A stretch of 64,000 bases of DNA from Flavonifractor sp. An10 (lineage in GTDB: Bacteria > Bacillota > Clostridia > Oscillospirales > Oscillospiraceae). The stretch covers positions 124,001 to 188,000 of the forward strand of contig NZ_NFMB01000005.1 of NCBI RefSeq assembly GCF_002161215.1, written 5' to 3'. Each line of letters starts with the position of its first letter. Position 1 is the stretch's first letter. The notes below the pieces were generated by a model. The model was not told the DNA's origin. It was given only the letters and a program-made list of their open reading frames with translations, and searched no databases. Made by a program: the position numbers and the translations under genes. Below, in pieces: positions 24,710 through 33,593 of the stretch.

Positions 24710-25728
24710 GCGAGCCCTGGTATCTCCGCCAGCTGGACAAGGAGGGCCAGGCCGCCTACCACGCCATGAAAACCGGCCTGGCGGAGCTGCGCCCCGCCTT
24801 CCCCGTCCCCCGGCTGGAGGGAAAGGCCCTGGGGGATGTGCTGGCACGGCTGCGGCTGGACTGCCCGGAGCTCTTCTACGTCACCGGCTTCTCCTGCCGG
24901 GTGCACCCGGCGGCCGCCACGGTGGAGTTCCTCCCCCAGTACCTCTTCGACAAGGGAAAGATCCGCGGCCACCAGAGGGCCCTGGCCGCCCGCATCGACC
25001 GGCTGTGCCGCCCGGTTCTGGACAAGGGCGAGGCGGAAAAGGAGCAGTATGTCCACGACTTCATCTGCCGGAACGTGCGCTATGACAAGCTGAAAAAGCC
25101 CTACTCCCACGAGATCCTGGGCCCGCTGGGCCAGGGGGTGGGGGTGTGCGAGGGCATCGCCAAGTCGGTGAAGGCCCTGTGCGACCGGCTGGGCCTGTGG
25201 TGCATCGTGGCCCTGGCGGAGAACAACCCGGAGAAGGGGATCAAGTACCGCCACGCCTGGAATGTGGTGCGGCTGGGCGGTCAGTACTACCACCTGGACG
25301 CCACCTTCGACAATTCTCTGGGCGGGGACGGGCTGGTGCGCTATGACTACTTCAATCTGGACGACAGGCGGCTCTTCCGGGATCACGAGGCCCTGGTCTA
25401 CCCCGTGCCGCCCTGTGCCGACGGAAGCCGCTTCTATTATAAGCAGGCCGGGTGTTCCTTCACCCGGGTGGAGGACGCGGCCAGGCGGGCCGCCCAGGCC
25501 ATCCGGAAAAAGCAGCCCCTGGTGTTCCACTGGCGGGGCGGCCCCCTGACCCGGGAGGTGCTGGGAGAGCTGGCCGCCGCCCTGGAGGCGGCCGCCGGGG
25601 CGAAGGGGCGGCACGCCGCCATCCGTCTGAACTGGCCCCAGGCGGTGCTGGAGATCCACTTTCCGGAGGCCCCGCCGGCGGATACCTGCGTGGCCCAGGA
25701 GGCCAACGAGGGGGAGGCATTGGAGTGA
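24706..25728 (+). CDS. transglutaminase-like domain protein
   Basis: 340 residues starting GTG 24706, overlapping the HAD stop (GTGA). Residues about 105-235 form a transglutaminase/protease-like fold with a Cys-His-Asp triad: GVGVCEGIAKSVKALC, YRHAWNVVRLGGQYYHLDATFDNS. There is no signal peptide, so a cytoplasmic location is expected. Family members include proteases and peptide N-glycanase-like enzymes; the substrate is unknown. It overlaps the next gene by 4 bases, so all three are one translational unit. Confidence 0.85.
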   Translation: MSEPWYLRQLDKEGQAAYHAMKTGLAELRPAFPVPRLEGKALGDVLARLRLDCPELFYVTGFSCRVHPAAATVEFLPQYLFDKGKIRGHQRALAARIDRLCRPVLDKGEAEKEQYVHDFICRNVRYDKLKKPYSHEILGPLGQGVGVCEGIAKSVKALCDRLGLWCIVALAENNPEKGIKYRHAWNVVRLGGQYYHLDATFDNSLGGDGLVRYDYFNLDDRRLFRDHEALVYPVPPCADGSRFYYKQAGCSFTRVEDAARRAAQAIRKKQPLVFHWRGGPLTREVLGELAAALEAAAGAKGRHAAIRLNWPQAVLEIHFPEAPPADTCVAQEANEGEALE

Positions 25729-26396
25729 AGCTGGAGGAATATCTGCCCTTCTGGGATAAGCTGACCGGGGCGCAGCAGAGGCGCCTGACCGGCAGCGCCG
25801 CCCTCCGGCACTTCGACCGGGGGGCCATGGCCTACGGCGGCGGGGCGGAGTGCGCCGGACTGATCCTGCCGGTGGAGGGGCAGCTGCGGGCCTACCTGCT
25901 CACCGACGAGGGGCGGGAGCTCACCCTTTACCGCCTCTTTCCCCGGGACATGTGCCTGTTCTCCGCCTCCTGCGTGCTGCGGGGGATCCAGTTTGACGTG
26001 CTGGTGGAGGCGGAGCGGGACACGGTTGCCCTCTTTCTCCCGGCCCAGGTGTACCAGGGCCTGATGGAGGAGAGCGCGGCGGTTGCCAACTTCACCAATG
26101 AGCTCATGGCTGACCGGTTCTCCGAGGTCATGCGGCGGATGGATCAGCTGCTGAGCAAGAAGCTGGACGTGCGCCTGGCCGCCCTGCTGGTGGAGGAGAG
26201 CCGCCTGGCGGAGTCCTCCACCCTCCGCCTCACCCACGACCGGCTGGCCCGGCACCTGGGCTCCGCCCGGGAGGTGGTCACCCGCCTGCTCAAGGACTTC
26301 CAGGCCGACGGGCTGGTGAAGCTGAGCCGGGGCGGGATAGAGCTGCTGGATCTCCCCCGGCTGGAGGCTCTGGCGGCGGAGCTAGGGCTGGTTTGA
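25725..26396 (+). CDS. Crp/Fnr-family transcriptional regulator
   Basis: 223 residues from GTG 25725 (GGGGGAGG, about 7 bases). An N-terminal cyclic-nucleotide-binding-like beta barrel (GLILPVEGQLRAYLLTDEGRELTLYRLFPRDMCLFSASCVL) is followed by a dimer helix and a C-terminal winged helix (LRLTHDRLARHLGSAREVVTRLLKDFQADGLVKLSRGGIELLD). Few cysteines (about positions 40, 70, 76) and no FNR-type N-terminal cluster, so it does not look like an oxygen sensor of the FNR kind. The next genes (rhodanese and CoA-disulfide reductase) are plausible targets, as in other Firmicutes. Confidence 0.9.
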   Translation: MKLEEYLPFWDKLTGAQQRRLTGSAALRHFDRGAMAYGGGAECAGLILPVEGQLRAYLLTDEGRELTLYRLFPRDMCLFSASCVLRGIQFDVLVEAERDTVALFLPAQVYQGLMEESAAVANFTNELMADRFSEVMRRMDQLLSKKLDVRLAALLVEESRLAESSTLRLTHDRLARHLGSAREVVTRLLKDFQADGLVKLSRGGIELLDLPRLEALAAELGLV

Positions 26397-26540
26397 AAAT
26401 TGGCGATGTGTCCAGCGGCGAGGGATTTTGGGCCGCTGGCAAGCAATTTTTTCGCAGGAATCCTGACGGATTTCAAGGAAAAATTGCGCCGTCCAGGGGG
26501 CAAAAGGCCCGCCGATTGGGCATGTTGACATGTTTCAAAC
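26397..26540. repeat. hairpin-rich remnant, possible MITE or IS end
   Basis: 144 bases with several stems: CCAGCGGC/GCCGCTGG (about 26413-26440), CAATTTTTT against AAAAATTG (26451-26488) and CATGTTGACATG (26520-26531). It ends in CAAACAAGCCC, whose complement GGGCTTGTTT also occurs at 23712. It lies between the Crp gene and the rhodanese promoter and has no coding content. The nature is uncertain. Confidence 0.35.
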
Positions 26541-26633
26541 AAGCCCTAGGGTGATTTTGTCACAGAACTCCGGTTCCCTGTGTGGTATCCTCTCATCATA
26601 CAAGAGAACCCACACGGGAAAGGAGCCTGCATC

Positions 26634-26945
26634 ATGGGACTGTTTGATTGGTTTGCCCGCCGCCCAAGCCTGGCGGAGGGCCTGGAGACCTGGAAGAGCA
26701 CGCCGGGGGCCGTCCTGCTGGACGTGCGCACGCCGGAGGAATACCGCGCCGGACACATCCCCGGCGCCCAAAACCTGCCCCTGAACCGGCTGAGCGCCGC
26801 CTCGGCGCCCGCCGGAGTTCCCCTGTTTGTCTACTGTCACAGCGGCGCCCGCAGCGCCCAGGCCCGGAGGATTTTGGAAGGGGCGGGCCGCACCGTCACG
26901 GATCTGGGCGGCCTGATGGGCTACCGCGGGCCGCTGGAATCATAA
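26634..26945 (+). CDS. single-domain rhodanese
   Basis: 103 residues from ATG 26634 (AAAGGAG). Rhodanese landmarks: VLLDVRTPEEYRAGHIPGAQNLPL and the active-site loop FVYCHSGARSAQA with the catalytic cysteine in Y-C-H-S-G-A-R. Known rhodaneses carry a persulfide on this cysteine and pass sulfur to acceptors. It lies 13 bases before the CoA-disulfide reductase gene, which has its own rhodanese domain, so the two should work together in persulfide handling. Confidence 0.93.
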   Translation: MGLFDWFARRPSLAEGLETWKSTPGAVLLDVRTPEEYRAGHIPGAQNLPLNRLSAASAPAGVPLFVYCHSGARSAQARRILEGAGRTVTDLGGLMGYRGPLES

Positions 26946-26958
26946 GGAGGAAACGGAT

Positions 26959-28671
26959 ATGAAGGTTGTCATCATCGGCGGCGTGGCCGGCGGGGCCACT
27001 GCCGCGGCCCGCCTGCGCCGCCTGGACGAGGAGGCGGAGATCATCATTCTGGAGCGCACCGGCTACGTGTCCTACGCCAACTGCGGCCTGCCCTACTTCG
27101 TGGGCGGGGTGATCACCGACCGGGATGAGCTGACCCTCCAGACCCCGGAGGGCTTCCGCCGCCGGTTCGGCATCGACGTGCGGGTGGGCCACGAGGCCCT
27201 GGAAATCAACCCGGCGGAGCACACGGTGGAGGTGCGCAGTCTGGCCGACGGCAGCACCTATACCGAGAGTTACGACAAGCTGATCCTCTCCCCCGGCGCC
27301 CGGCCCGTCATGCCCGGCCTGCCCGGGGAGGACGATCCCCGGGTGTTCACCCTGCGCACCGTGGAGGACACCTTCCGCATCCGGGACTATCTGGATACCC
27401 ACCCCGTCCGCCGGGCCGTGGTGGTGGGCGGCGGCTTCATCGGACTGGAGGCGGCGGAGAACCTGCTCCACGCCGGGGTTGCCACCACCCTGCTCCAGAA
27501 GGGGAACCAGGTGCTGCCCCCGCTGGATGCCGACATGGCGGCGGAGGTGCACGCCTATCTCCGGGGCTGCGGGGTGGAGCTCCGCCTGGGCGCCCACGTC
27601 ACCGGCTTTGTGCCGGATGGAGAGGGTCTGTCCGTCACCCTGGAGGGTGGGGAGGCCGTCCCCGCCGACCTGGTGCTGCTGGGCATCGGGGTGATGCCCG
27701 AGTCGGAGCTGGCCCGGAGCGCCGGGCTGGCCCTGGGCGTTAAGGGCACCATCGCGGTGGATGAGCACATGCGCACCAGCTGCCCCGACATCTACGCCGT
27801 GGGCGACGCGGTGGAGGTGCGCCACTTCGTGTCCGGGGCGAAAAGCCACATCGCCCTGGCCGGCCCGGCCAACAAGCAGGGCCGCATCGCCGCCGACCAC
27901 ATCTGCGGCATCCCCAGCACCTTCACCGGCTCCCAGGGCACGTCGGTGATCAAGCTCTTCGACATGACGGCGGCCTCCACCGGTCTCAACGAGAAGACGG
28001 CCCGCGCCGCCGGGGTGGACTACAGCAAGGCCGTCACCTACTCCGCCTCCCACGCCACCTACTACCCCGGGGCCCACAACATGACCGTCAAGACCCTCTA
28101 CGATCCCGCCACCGGCCGCATCCTGGGGGCCCAGATCGTGGGCTTCGACGGGGTGGACAAGCGGATGGACGTACTGGCTGCCGCAATCCGGGCGGGCCTC
28201 ACCGCCGCCGACCTCACTGAGCTGGATCTGGCCTACGCGCCCCCCTACGGCTCCGCCAAGGATCCGGTGAACATGGCGGGCTATGTGATCGAGAACCTCC
28301 GCGCCGGCCGGGTGGAGCAGCACCACTGGGACGAGGTGGCCGGCCTGCCCGCCGACGGGTCGGTGGTGCTCCTGGATGTGCGCACCCCCGGCGAGGTGCG
28401 GCGCCAGGGCCTGCTCCGCCCCGACGCGGTGAACATCCCCCTGGATGAGCTGCGGAACCGGCTGGGCGAGCTGGATCCGGCCAAGAAGATCTACGTCAAC
28501 TGCTTCAGCGGCCTGCGCAGCTACCTGGCCTGCCGCATCCTGAGCCAGCACGGCTACCGCTGCTCCAACCTGGCCGGCGGCTGGCGGTTCTGGTCTTACA
28601 ACGCCACCGACCGCGCCCACGACGCCGCGCCCACCCACCTGTGCGGCATCCCCACCGGCCAGGGGAAGTGA
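26959..28671 (+). CDS. CoA-disulfide reductase / NADH-dependent persulfide reductase with C-terminal rhodanese
   Basis: 570 residues, the usual size of the CoADR-Rhd fusion. The FAD site is VVIIGGVAGGATAAARLRRL. The single redox cysteine is in SYANCGLPYFVGG (about residue 43). The NAD site is VVVGGGFIGLEAAENL, and the FAD-binding C-terminal motif is DIYAVGDAVEV. The dimer domain follows, then rhodanese from about 465 (VVLLDVRTPGEVRRQG; catalytic VNCFSGLRSYL). Known members reduce CoA disulfide, CoA persulfide or polysulfide using NAD(P)H. Paired with the upstream rhodanese. Confidence 0.93.
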   Translation: MKVVIIGGVAGGATAAARLRRLDEEAEIIILERTGYVSYANCGLPYFVGGVITDRDELTLQTPEGFRRRFGIDVRVGHEALEINPAEHTVEVRSLADGSTYTESYDKLILSPGARPVMPGLPGEDDPRVFTLRTVEDTFRIRDYLDTHPVRRAVVVGGGFIGLEAAENLLHAGVATTLLQKGNQVLPPLDADMAAEVHAYLRGCGVELRLGAHVTGFVPDGEGLSVTLEGGEAVPADLVLLGIGVMPESELARSAGLALGVKGTIAVDEHMRTSCPDIYAVGDAVEVRHFVSGAKSHIALAGPANKQGRIAADHICGIPSTFTGSQGTSVIKLFDMTAASTGLNEKTARAAGVDYSKAVTYSASHATYYPGAHNMTVKTLYDPATGRILGAQIVGFDGVDKRMDVLAAAIRAGLTAADLTELDLAYAPPYGSAKDPVNMAGYVIENLRAGRVEQHHWDEVAGLPADGSVVLLDVRTPGEVRRQGLLRPDAVNIPLDELRNRLGELDPAKKIYVNCFSGLRSYLACRILSQHGYRCSNLAGGWRFWSYNATDRAHDAAPTHLCGIPTGQGK

Positions 28672-28690
28672 CCGACCCCTTCTGACACAG

Positions 28691-28732
28691 AAAGCACCCC
28701 GCGCCGCCCATCAGGCGGCGCGGGGTGCTTTT
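28691..28732. terminator. bidirectional terminator
   Basis: Eighteen-base arms starting AAAGCACCCCGCGCCGCC with loop CATCA and T-rich exits, between two convergent genes. Confidence 0.88.
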
Positions 28733-28755
28733 GTCATTGCCGGGCCGCGCTGCCT

Positions 28756-30897
28756 CTACCGCTCCAGCAGGCGGCAGAGCATGGCGGCCAGCTCGCCGCG
28801 GGTGGCGGTGCGGGCGCCGCTGTAGGACTCGCCCACCATGCCCAGACCCTGGGCCAGGGCGGCATAGCCCAGCTCGCCGACGGGGATGGAGTCCGCGTCG
28901 GCATAGGCGCAGGTGTAGATGCCCTCCAGCCGGGCCGCCGGGCCGTAGCCGGCGCAGTCCAGCAGGCAGCGCACCAGCGCCCCCCGGGTGACGGGGCTGT
29001 CCTCGTCCCGCTCACTCCGGGTCAGAGCTCCCATGCGGTAGGCGGCGGCATAGGCCCCGTCCACCGTCTCCGCGTCGGCGTTGTCCGGGTCGATGCGCCA
29101 GCCGTCCAGGCTGGCCAGCAGGGCCACCATATCCCACTGGGTCAGGCTCTTGTCCGGCCGGAAGAGGCCGCCGTCGTAGCCCACGCCGTAAGAGGCCAGC
29201 TTCTCCACATCCGCCCGGGCCCAGGAGCCCTCCAGATCCGAGTAGGTGAGGGCGCCGCCGGCCGTCTCCGGCCAGACCGGCTCCCCGGTGGCGGCGTCGA
29301 TGCCCAGGCAGTAGGTGTCCCGCTCCAGGGCGTAGGTCAGCCGCAGGCCGTAAAAGTGGGTGAGGCCCAGCTCCAGCAGCCTGGCCTCCAGGGGCTCGTC
29401 CCCGTCCAGGGGGCGGGGCACCAGCCGGTAGGCCAGCACGGCGTCATAGGTGTCCGCCCAGGCGGCCAGGGCGGAGGCTTCATCCACAATGCCCTCCGGG
29501 CTGGCAAAGGTCACGGCCTCGTCATAGACAGCGCGGAGGCGGTAGACGGAGCCGTCCCCCAGGTCGATGGCTATGGTATAGCGGTTCTCCGGGAAGGGGA
29601 TGCCGTTGGCCTGCTGCACATAGGTAAAGGCGGCATAGGGCAGGCGGCTCTCCCCGCCGTCCGGACTGTCGTAGAGGGTGAGGGCACTCCACCGCGCCCC
29701 GCAGAACTCCGCCAGGAAGGCCTCGGCTCTGGCCTGGGCCTCCGACACGGTCAGGGCGGGGGACTCCCCCTCCTCCAGCCAGGGGGCCGAAGAGGACACG
29801 GACTCCACCGCGCCGGTGCGGGCGTCCACGGTGACGGTGCGGCTGCGGGTCTGCTCCCCGTCCGCCAGGCGGTAGGACAGGGTGCACAGTACCTGCTCCT
29901 CCTCCCCCTCGCCCGTCAGGGCATAGTCGGCGGAGGCCAGGGCATAGTCCTCCAGCCCGTAGGCCGCCTGGGCCCGCAGAGCCTGATCCAGCGTCTGGGC
30001 GGAGCGCACCCCCTCCAGCTTGGCAATGCCCTCCTGTTCGGCCTGGGTCAGGCCGCTCTCAGCCCCGCCCGCAGGGGACTCCGTGGCGGCGTCGCTCCCG
30101 CCGCCGTTGCCCATGCCGGCCATGAGCTCCTCCAGCTCCGTCATGTTGAGGGTCTCACCGGTGGCGGCGTCGATGTAGAGGGTGTCGGTGTCCTCCGGCA
30201 GCCAGCGGAGCACGGCGGCGGAGCTGCCCTCCTCCCTCACATACTCCAGCCGCAGGGCCAGATTGGCGGTCAGCAGCCCGGCGGCCTGGCTCTGGGACAC
30301 GGCCGCCCCGGGCGCGGGCACGTCCCCCAGGAAGGTGCCCGCCGCCGTGTCCCGGGAGAAGGCGGTCACCGCGTTGTCCGACGCCCGAACGGTGACGGAG
30401 TAGTGCAGGGGCGAGGGCAGGCCGTTGAGAAGGAGCTGCCCGGAGAAGCGGAAGCTGTCGCCACCCAGGCGCTCCATGCCCTGCGGCTCCTCCAGCTCCA
30501 CCGACTCGCCCTCTGCCAGCACCCTGTCCAGGAAGGCCCGGGCCGCCTGGGCGGCGGCGTCCGCGTCCCCCTGGGGGAAGACGGGGAAGTCCCCGCCGCT
30601 GGGCGACGTGTCGCTCTCCCCCAGATAGTAACCGGTGACGGTGCCGTCGTCCAGGGCGTCCACAGACAGCGAGCCCTCCGCCCCGTCCCAGCGAAGGCTC
30701 CACACGCCGGTCAGGCCGTCCTCGTAGCGGTCACCCTGGAACTGGTCATAGCCCGTGGTGTCCAGGGCCAGGGTATCCTTGACCGCCTGGGTCACCCGGG
30801 CCAGGGCCGCGTCGGCGGACTCCTCCGCGGCCGCCGCCGGCAGAGCCAGCCCCGACGCCAGGGTCAGGGCCAGCACAAAAGAAAGCAGCTTCTTCAT
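28756..30897 (-). CDS. secreted SLH protein with YcdB/YcdC-like repeats
   Basis: 713 residues. Signal peptide 1-24 (ends AAAAEES). Residues about 30-520 contain two or more YcdB/PepSY-like units (for example VSEAQARAEAFLAEFCGARWS, VNGIPF-like QQANGIPFPENRYTIAIDLGDGSVYRL, and DAATGETLNMTE), a fold found in secreted inhibitors and sporulation-related proteins. The last 190 residues are three SLH repeats (LASYGVGYDGGLFRPDKSLTQWDMVALLASL and others). Probably cell-wall attached; function unknown. Monocistronic, upstream region 30898-31060 without genes. Confidence 0.85.
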   Translation of the reverse strand: MKKLLSFVLALTLASGLALPAAAAEESADAALARVTQAVKDTLALDTTGYDQFQGDRYEDGLTGVWSLRWDGAEGSLSVDALDDGTVTGYYLGESDTSPSGGDFPVFPQGDADAAAQAARAFLDRVLAEGESVELEEPQGMERLGGDSFRFSGQLLLNGLPSPLHYSVTVRASDNAVTAFSRDTAAGTFLGDVPAPGAAVSQSQAAGLLTANLALRLEYVREEGSSAAVLRWLPEDTDTLYIDAATGETLNMTELEELMAGMGNGGGSDAATESPAGGAESGLTQAEQEGIAKLEGVRSAQTLDQALRAQAAYGLEDYALASADYALTGEGEEEQVLCTLSYRLADGEQTRSRTVTVDARTGAVESVSSSAPWLEEGESPALTVSEAQARAEAFLAEFCGARWSALTLYDSPDGGESRLPYAAFTYVQQANGIPFPENRYTIAIDLGDGSVYRLRAVYDEAVTFASPEGIVDEASALAAWADTYDAVLAYRLVPRPLDGDEPLEARLLELGLTHFYGLRLTYALERDTYCLGIDAATGEPVWPETAGGALTYSDLEGSWARADVEKLASYGVGYDGGLFRPDKSLTQWDMVALLASLDGWRIDPDNADAETVDGAYAAAYRMGALTRSERDEDSPVTRGALVRCLLDCAGYGPAARLEGIYTCAYADADSIPVGELGYAALAQGLGMVGESYSGARTATRGELAAMLCRLLER

Positions 30898-31064
30898 GCT
30901 TCATCCCTCCATTGTCCTCTGTTCTGTGCTTTCCACTGGTTCAGCTGCCTCTATTCTATCTGATTTGACGAAAAATTTCCAGAGAAGTTCCGGATTCCTG
31001 TAAAAAATTCCACCCCGCGGGCCGGCGGCAGCATAGTTGCTATGGGGTATCAAAAGAAAAGGTC

Positions 31065-31093
31065 TTGCGGAGCTGCGGATTCCGCACTATAAT
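31065..31093 (+). promoter_or_regulatory. promoter of the molybdenum cofactor operon
   Basis: TTGCGG (31065-31070), 17 bases, TATAAT (31088-31093), 13 bases before the riboswitch. Confidence 0.75.
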
Positions 31094-31105
31094 GGAGAAA
31101 ACAAA

Positions 31106-31200
31106 ATCACCGCTCCGAGCGGGAGCGCCTGCAGGCTGCGGCTATGGCGCTTTCGCCAGGGCCAGAGGGGAAACGCTCTGACCTTCCGTGTTTGAAAAGG
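31106..31200 (+). ncRNA. Moco (molybdenum cofactor) riboswitch
   Basis: A leader of about 95 bases that matches the Moco RNA motif from memory. ATCACCGCTCCGAGC is followed by stems leading to CGCCAGGGC, an inserted hairpin CAGAG-GGGAAACG-CTCTG, and the closing strand CTTCCGTGTTTGAAAAGG. The last parts parallel the E. coli moaA leader (AGGGC, hairpin, CCCGTATCTGGAAAGG). An intrinsic terminator at 31234-31265 lies between it and moeA, so ligand-dependent termination is likely: when cofactor is abundant, synthesis genes are switched off. Confidence 0.85.
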
Positions 31201-31233
31201 GGCCGCACCGCTTCTGGGGAAACTCTGTCCAGG

Positions 31234-31265
31234 AGGGCGCCGCCTTTTCGGGCGGCGCTCTTTTT
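31234..31265 (+). terminator. terminator of the Moco riboswitch expression platform
   Basis: AGGGCGCCGCC and GGCGGCGCTC pair around TTTTCG and are followed by five Ts, 40 bases before moeA. Confidence 0.8.
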
Positions 31266-31304
31266 ATGTGCGGTCGCCCCAACCATCTGGAGGAGAGAAC
31301 AGGC

Positions 31305-32510
31305 ATGAAAACCGGACTGACGCTGGAGGAGGCACAGCAGGCGCTGTGTGACAATATTGACTGTCTGGGGACAGAAAAGCTGCCCCTGGGGGAGGCGCTG
31401 GGGCGGAGGCTGGGGTCGGACATCACGGCCCCTCTGGACCAGCCGCCCTTTGACCGCTCGCCGCTGGACGGGTACGCGCTGCGCGCGGCGGACACGGCCG
31501 GGGCGTGCCGGGAGCACCCGGTGTCCCTCACCGTGGCGGACACGCTCTACGCCGGGGACGCGCCCCGGGTGCCTGTAACGCCGGGCCGGGCGGTGCGGGT
31601 GATGACGGGGGCCATGCTGCCTCCCGGCTGTGACTGCGTGCTGAAGCAGGAGGACACGGACATGGGCTCCCCGGTGGTGGAGATCTACGCCGCTCTGAAG
31701 CCGGGGGACAACTACGTGTACCGCGGGGAGGACTACCGGGCGGGGACGTGCCTGCTGCCGGCCGGGAGCCGGGTGGACGCGGCGGCGGCGGGGGTGCTCT
31801 CCTCCGCCGGCATCACGGAGGTGCCGGTGCGCCGGCGGCCCCGGGTGGGGGTGCTGTCCACCGGGGACGAGGTGGTGGAGCCCGGCGTCCGCCCCCTGCC
31901 GGCCGGAAAGATCTACGGGGCCAACCTGCCCCTGCTGCTCTCCCGGCTGCGGGAGCTGGGGGTGGAGAACGTCACCGGACAGCTGGCCGGGGACGACCCC
32001 CAGGCCGTGGCGGAGGCCATGGCGCGGATGCTGGAGACCTGCGACCTGCTCATCACCACCGGCGGGGTGTCGGTGGGGGACAAGGACATCTTCCACCAGG
32101 CCCTGCCCCTGCTGGGGGCGGAGCGGGTGTTCTGGCGGCTGAGGCTGAAGCCGGGCTCCCCGGCCATGTTCTCCCGCTTTCAGGGCAAGCCCATCCTGTC
32201 CCTGTCGGGCAACCCCTTCGCCGCCTTCACCACCTTTGAGCTGCTGGCCCGGCCGCTGCTCGCCGCCCTGTCCGGGGAGCCGGAGCTGCTGCCCCAGCGG
32301 GAGAAGGCGGTGCTGGACACCCCCTTCCCCAAGGGCAGCGGTATCCGCCGGTTTGTGCGGGGAAAATGCGAAAACGGCCATGTCTCCCTGCCGGAGGGCC
32401 ACTCCTCCGGGGTGCTGCGCTCCCTGGCGGGGTGCAGCTGCCTGGTGGACATTCCGGCGGGGGACGGCCCCCTGGCGGCGGGGGAGACGGTGGATATTTT
32501 GATGTTGTGA
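31305..32510 (+). CDS. moeA: molybdopterin molybdotransferase MoeA
   Basis: 401 residues from ATG 31305 (GGAGGAG site). Family blocks are present: [82 protein letters not shown], and [20 protein letters not shown]. MoeA inserts molybdate into adenylylated molybdopterin. First gene of the riboswitch-controlled operon. The Leu-Ser-Gly-Asn-Pro site is intact. Confidence 0.96.
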   Translation: MKTGLTLEEAQQALCDNIDCLGTEKLPLGEALGRRLGSDITAPLDQPPFDRSPLDGYALRAADTAGACREHPVSLTVADTLYAGDAPRVPVTPGRAVRVMTGAMLPPGCDCVLKQEDTDMGSPVVEIYAALKPGDNYVYRGEDYRAGTCLLPAGSRVDAAAAGVLSSAGITEVPVRRRPRVGVLSTGDEVVEPGVRPLPAGKIYGANLPLLLSRLRELGVENVTGQLAGDDPQAVAEAMARMLETCDLLITTGGVSVGDKDIFHQALPLLGAERVFWRLRLKPGSPAMFSRFQGKPILSLSGNPFAAFTTFELLARPLLAALSGEPELLPQREKAVLDTPFPKGSGIRRFVRGKCENGHVSLPEGHSSGVLRSLAGCSCLVDIPAGDGPLAAGETVDILML

Positions 32511-32566
32511 CAACAGGGGTTGACGCGCCGGGGTCGTCGCGCCCCACGGGGTGTCGCCCATCCACA

Positions 32567-32593
32567 CGGCGGGGGCGAGCCCCCGCCCTACAT
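32567..32593. repeat. G/C-run repeat unit, copy 1
   Basis: The unit CGGCGGGGGCGAGC followed by CCCCGCCCTACAT forms a short hairpin. It recurs with one change at 36620-36646. It sits in the 104-base gap between moeA and moaC. Confidence 0.7.
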
Positions 32594-32614
32594 GAAAAAA
32601 GGTTGGATAGAAAT

Positions 32615-33094
32615 ATGGAAGCGAAATTGAATCACTTTGACGAGGCGGGCAACGCCGTGATGGTGGACGTGACCGGGAAGGAGCCCACCTTCCGGGCCGC
32701 GGTGGCGGAGGGGACGATCCGGGTGTCCCGGCCGGTGCTGGAGGCCATTGTGGAGGGCACCGCCGCCAAGGGGGACGTGCTGGGGGTGGCCCGTGTGGCT
32801 GGGATCCAGGCGGTGAAGCGCACCTGGGAGCTGATTCCCCTGTGCCACCCGCTGATGCTCACCCACGCCTCCATCGACTTCGACATCCTGGAGGCGGACT
32901 GCGCCGTCCGGGCCCGGTGCACCGTGAAGCTGTCGGGCAAGACGGGGGTGGAGATGGAGGCCCTCACGGGGGTGAGCGTGGCCCTGCTCACCATCTACGA
33001 CATGTGCAAGGCCATGGACAAGTCCATGGAGCTGACGGAGATCCACCTGGTGCACAAGGAGGGCGGCAAGTCGGGGGTGTACGACCGTGGGTAA
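32615..33094 (+). CDS. moaC: cyclic pyranopterin monophosphate synthase MoaC
   Basis: 159 residues, full family length. [22 protein letters not shown], the active region [15 protein letters not shown] (catalytic His and Lys context), and [27 protein letters not shown] with the conserved D-M-x-K. MoaC converts the MoaA product into cyclic pyranopterin monophosphate. ATG 32615 has only a weak ribosome site. It is separated from moeA by 104 bases with a repeat unit, and overlaps mobB by 8 bases. Confidence 0.96.
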   Translation: MEAKLNHFDEAGNAVMVDVTGKEPTFRAAVAEGTIRVSRPVLEAIVEGTAAKGDVLGVARVAGIQAVKRTWELIPLCHPLMLTHASIDFDILEADCAVRARCTVKLSGKTGVEMEALTGVSVALLTIYDMCKAMDKSMELTEIHLVHKEGGKSGVYDRG

Positions 33095-33593
33095 GGGGCC
33101 GGCCATCGCGGCGGTGTCCGGGGTGAAGAACTCGGGCAAGACCGCCCTGATTGAGGCCATGCTGCCCCATCTCACCGCCGCCGGGCTGCGGGTAGCGGTG
33201 ATCAAGCACGACGGGCACCGCTTCCTGCCGGAGCCCCCGGACACGGACACGGGCCGCTTCCTGGCCGCCGGGGCCTGGGGCACGGCCATCTTTGACGGAG
33301 AGAAGTACAAGGTGGTGCGGCGGGAGGTTGTGGACGAGGCCGCCCTGATCGCCCAGTTCCCGGAGGCCGACCTGATTCTGCTGGAGGGGTTCAAATACTC
33401 CGCCTGGCCCAAGCTGGAGGTGGTGCGGGCTGGGAACTCGGCGGCCCCGGTGTCCGACCCGGCCACCCTGCTGGCCCTGGTCACCGACCTGCCTCTGGAG
33501 GTGCCCGGCGTGCCTATCCTGCCGCTGGGGGACGCAGAGGGTGCGGCGGCGCTGCTGATTCGATACGTCAAGGAGGCGAAGGCCCGTGAATGA
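33087..33593 (+). CDS. mobB: molybdopterin-guanine dinucleotide biosynthesis protein MobB
   Basis: 168 residues starting GTG 33087, inside the end of moaC. The P-loop is [17 protein letters not shown], followed by [11 protein letters not shown] and [20 protein letters not shown], all MobB family features. MobB is a GTPase that supports MobA in adding GMP to the cofactor; mobA itself is not in this window. Translational coupling with neighbours on both sides (8-base overlaps). Confidence 0.94.
   Translation: MGKGPAIAAVSGVKNSGKTALIEAMLPHLTAAGLRVAVIKHDGHRFLPEPPDTDTGRFLAAGAWGTAIFDGEKYKVVRREVVDEAALIAQFPEADLILLEGFKYSAWPKLEVVRAGNSAAPVSDPATLLALVTDLPLEVPGVPILPLGDAEGAAALLIRYVKEAKARE

Noticed and set aside
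26560-26615. CACAG...CTGTG inverted halves as a Crp site before the rhodanese gene
   Set aside because: Arms are short, unequal and contain bulges; not good enough to list as an operator.
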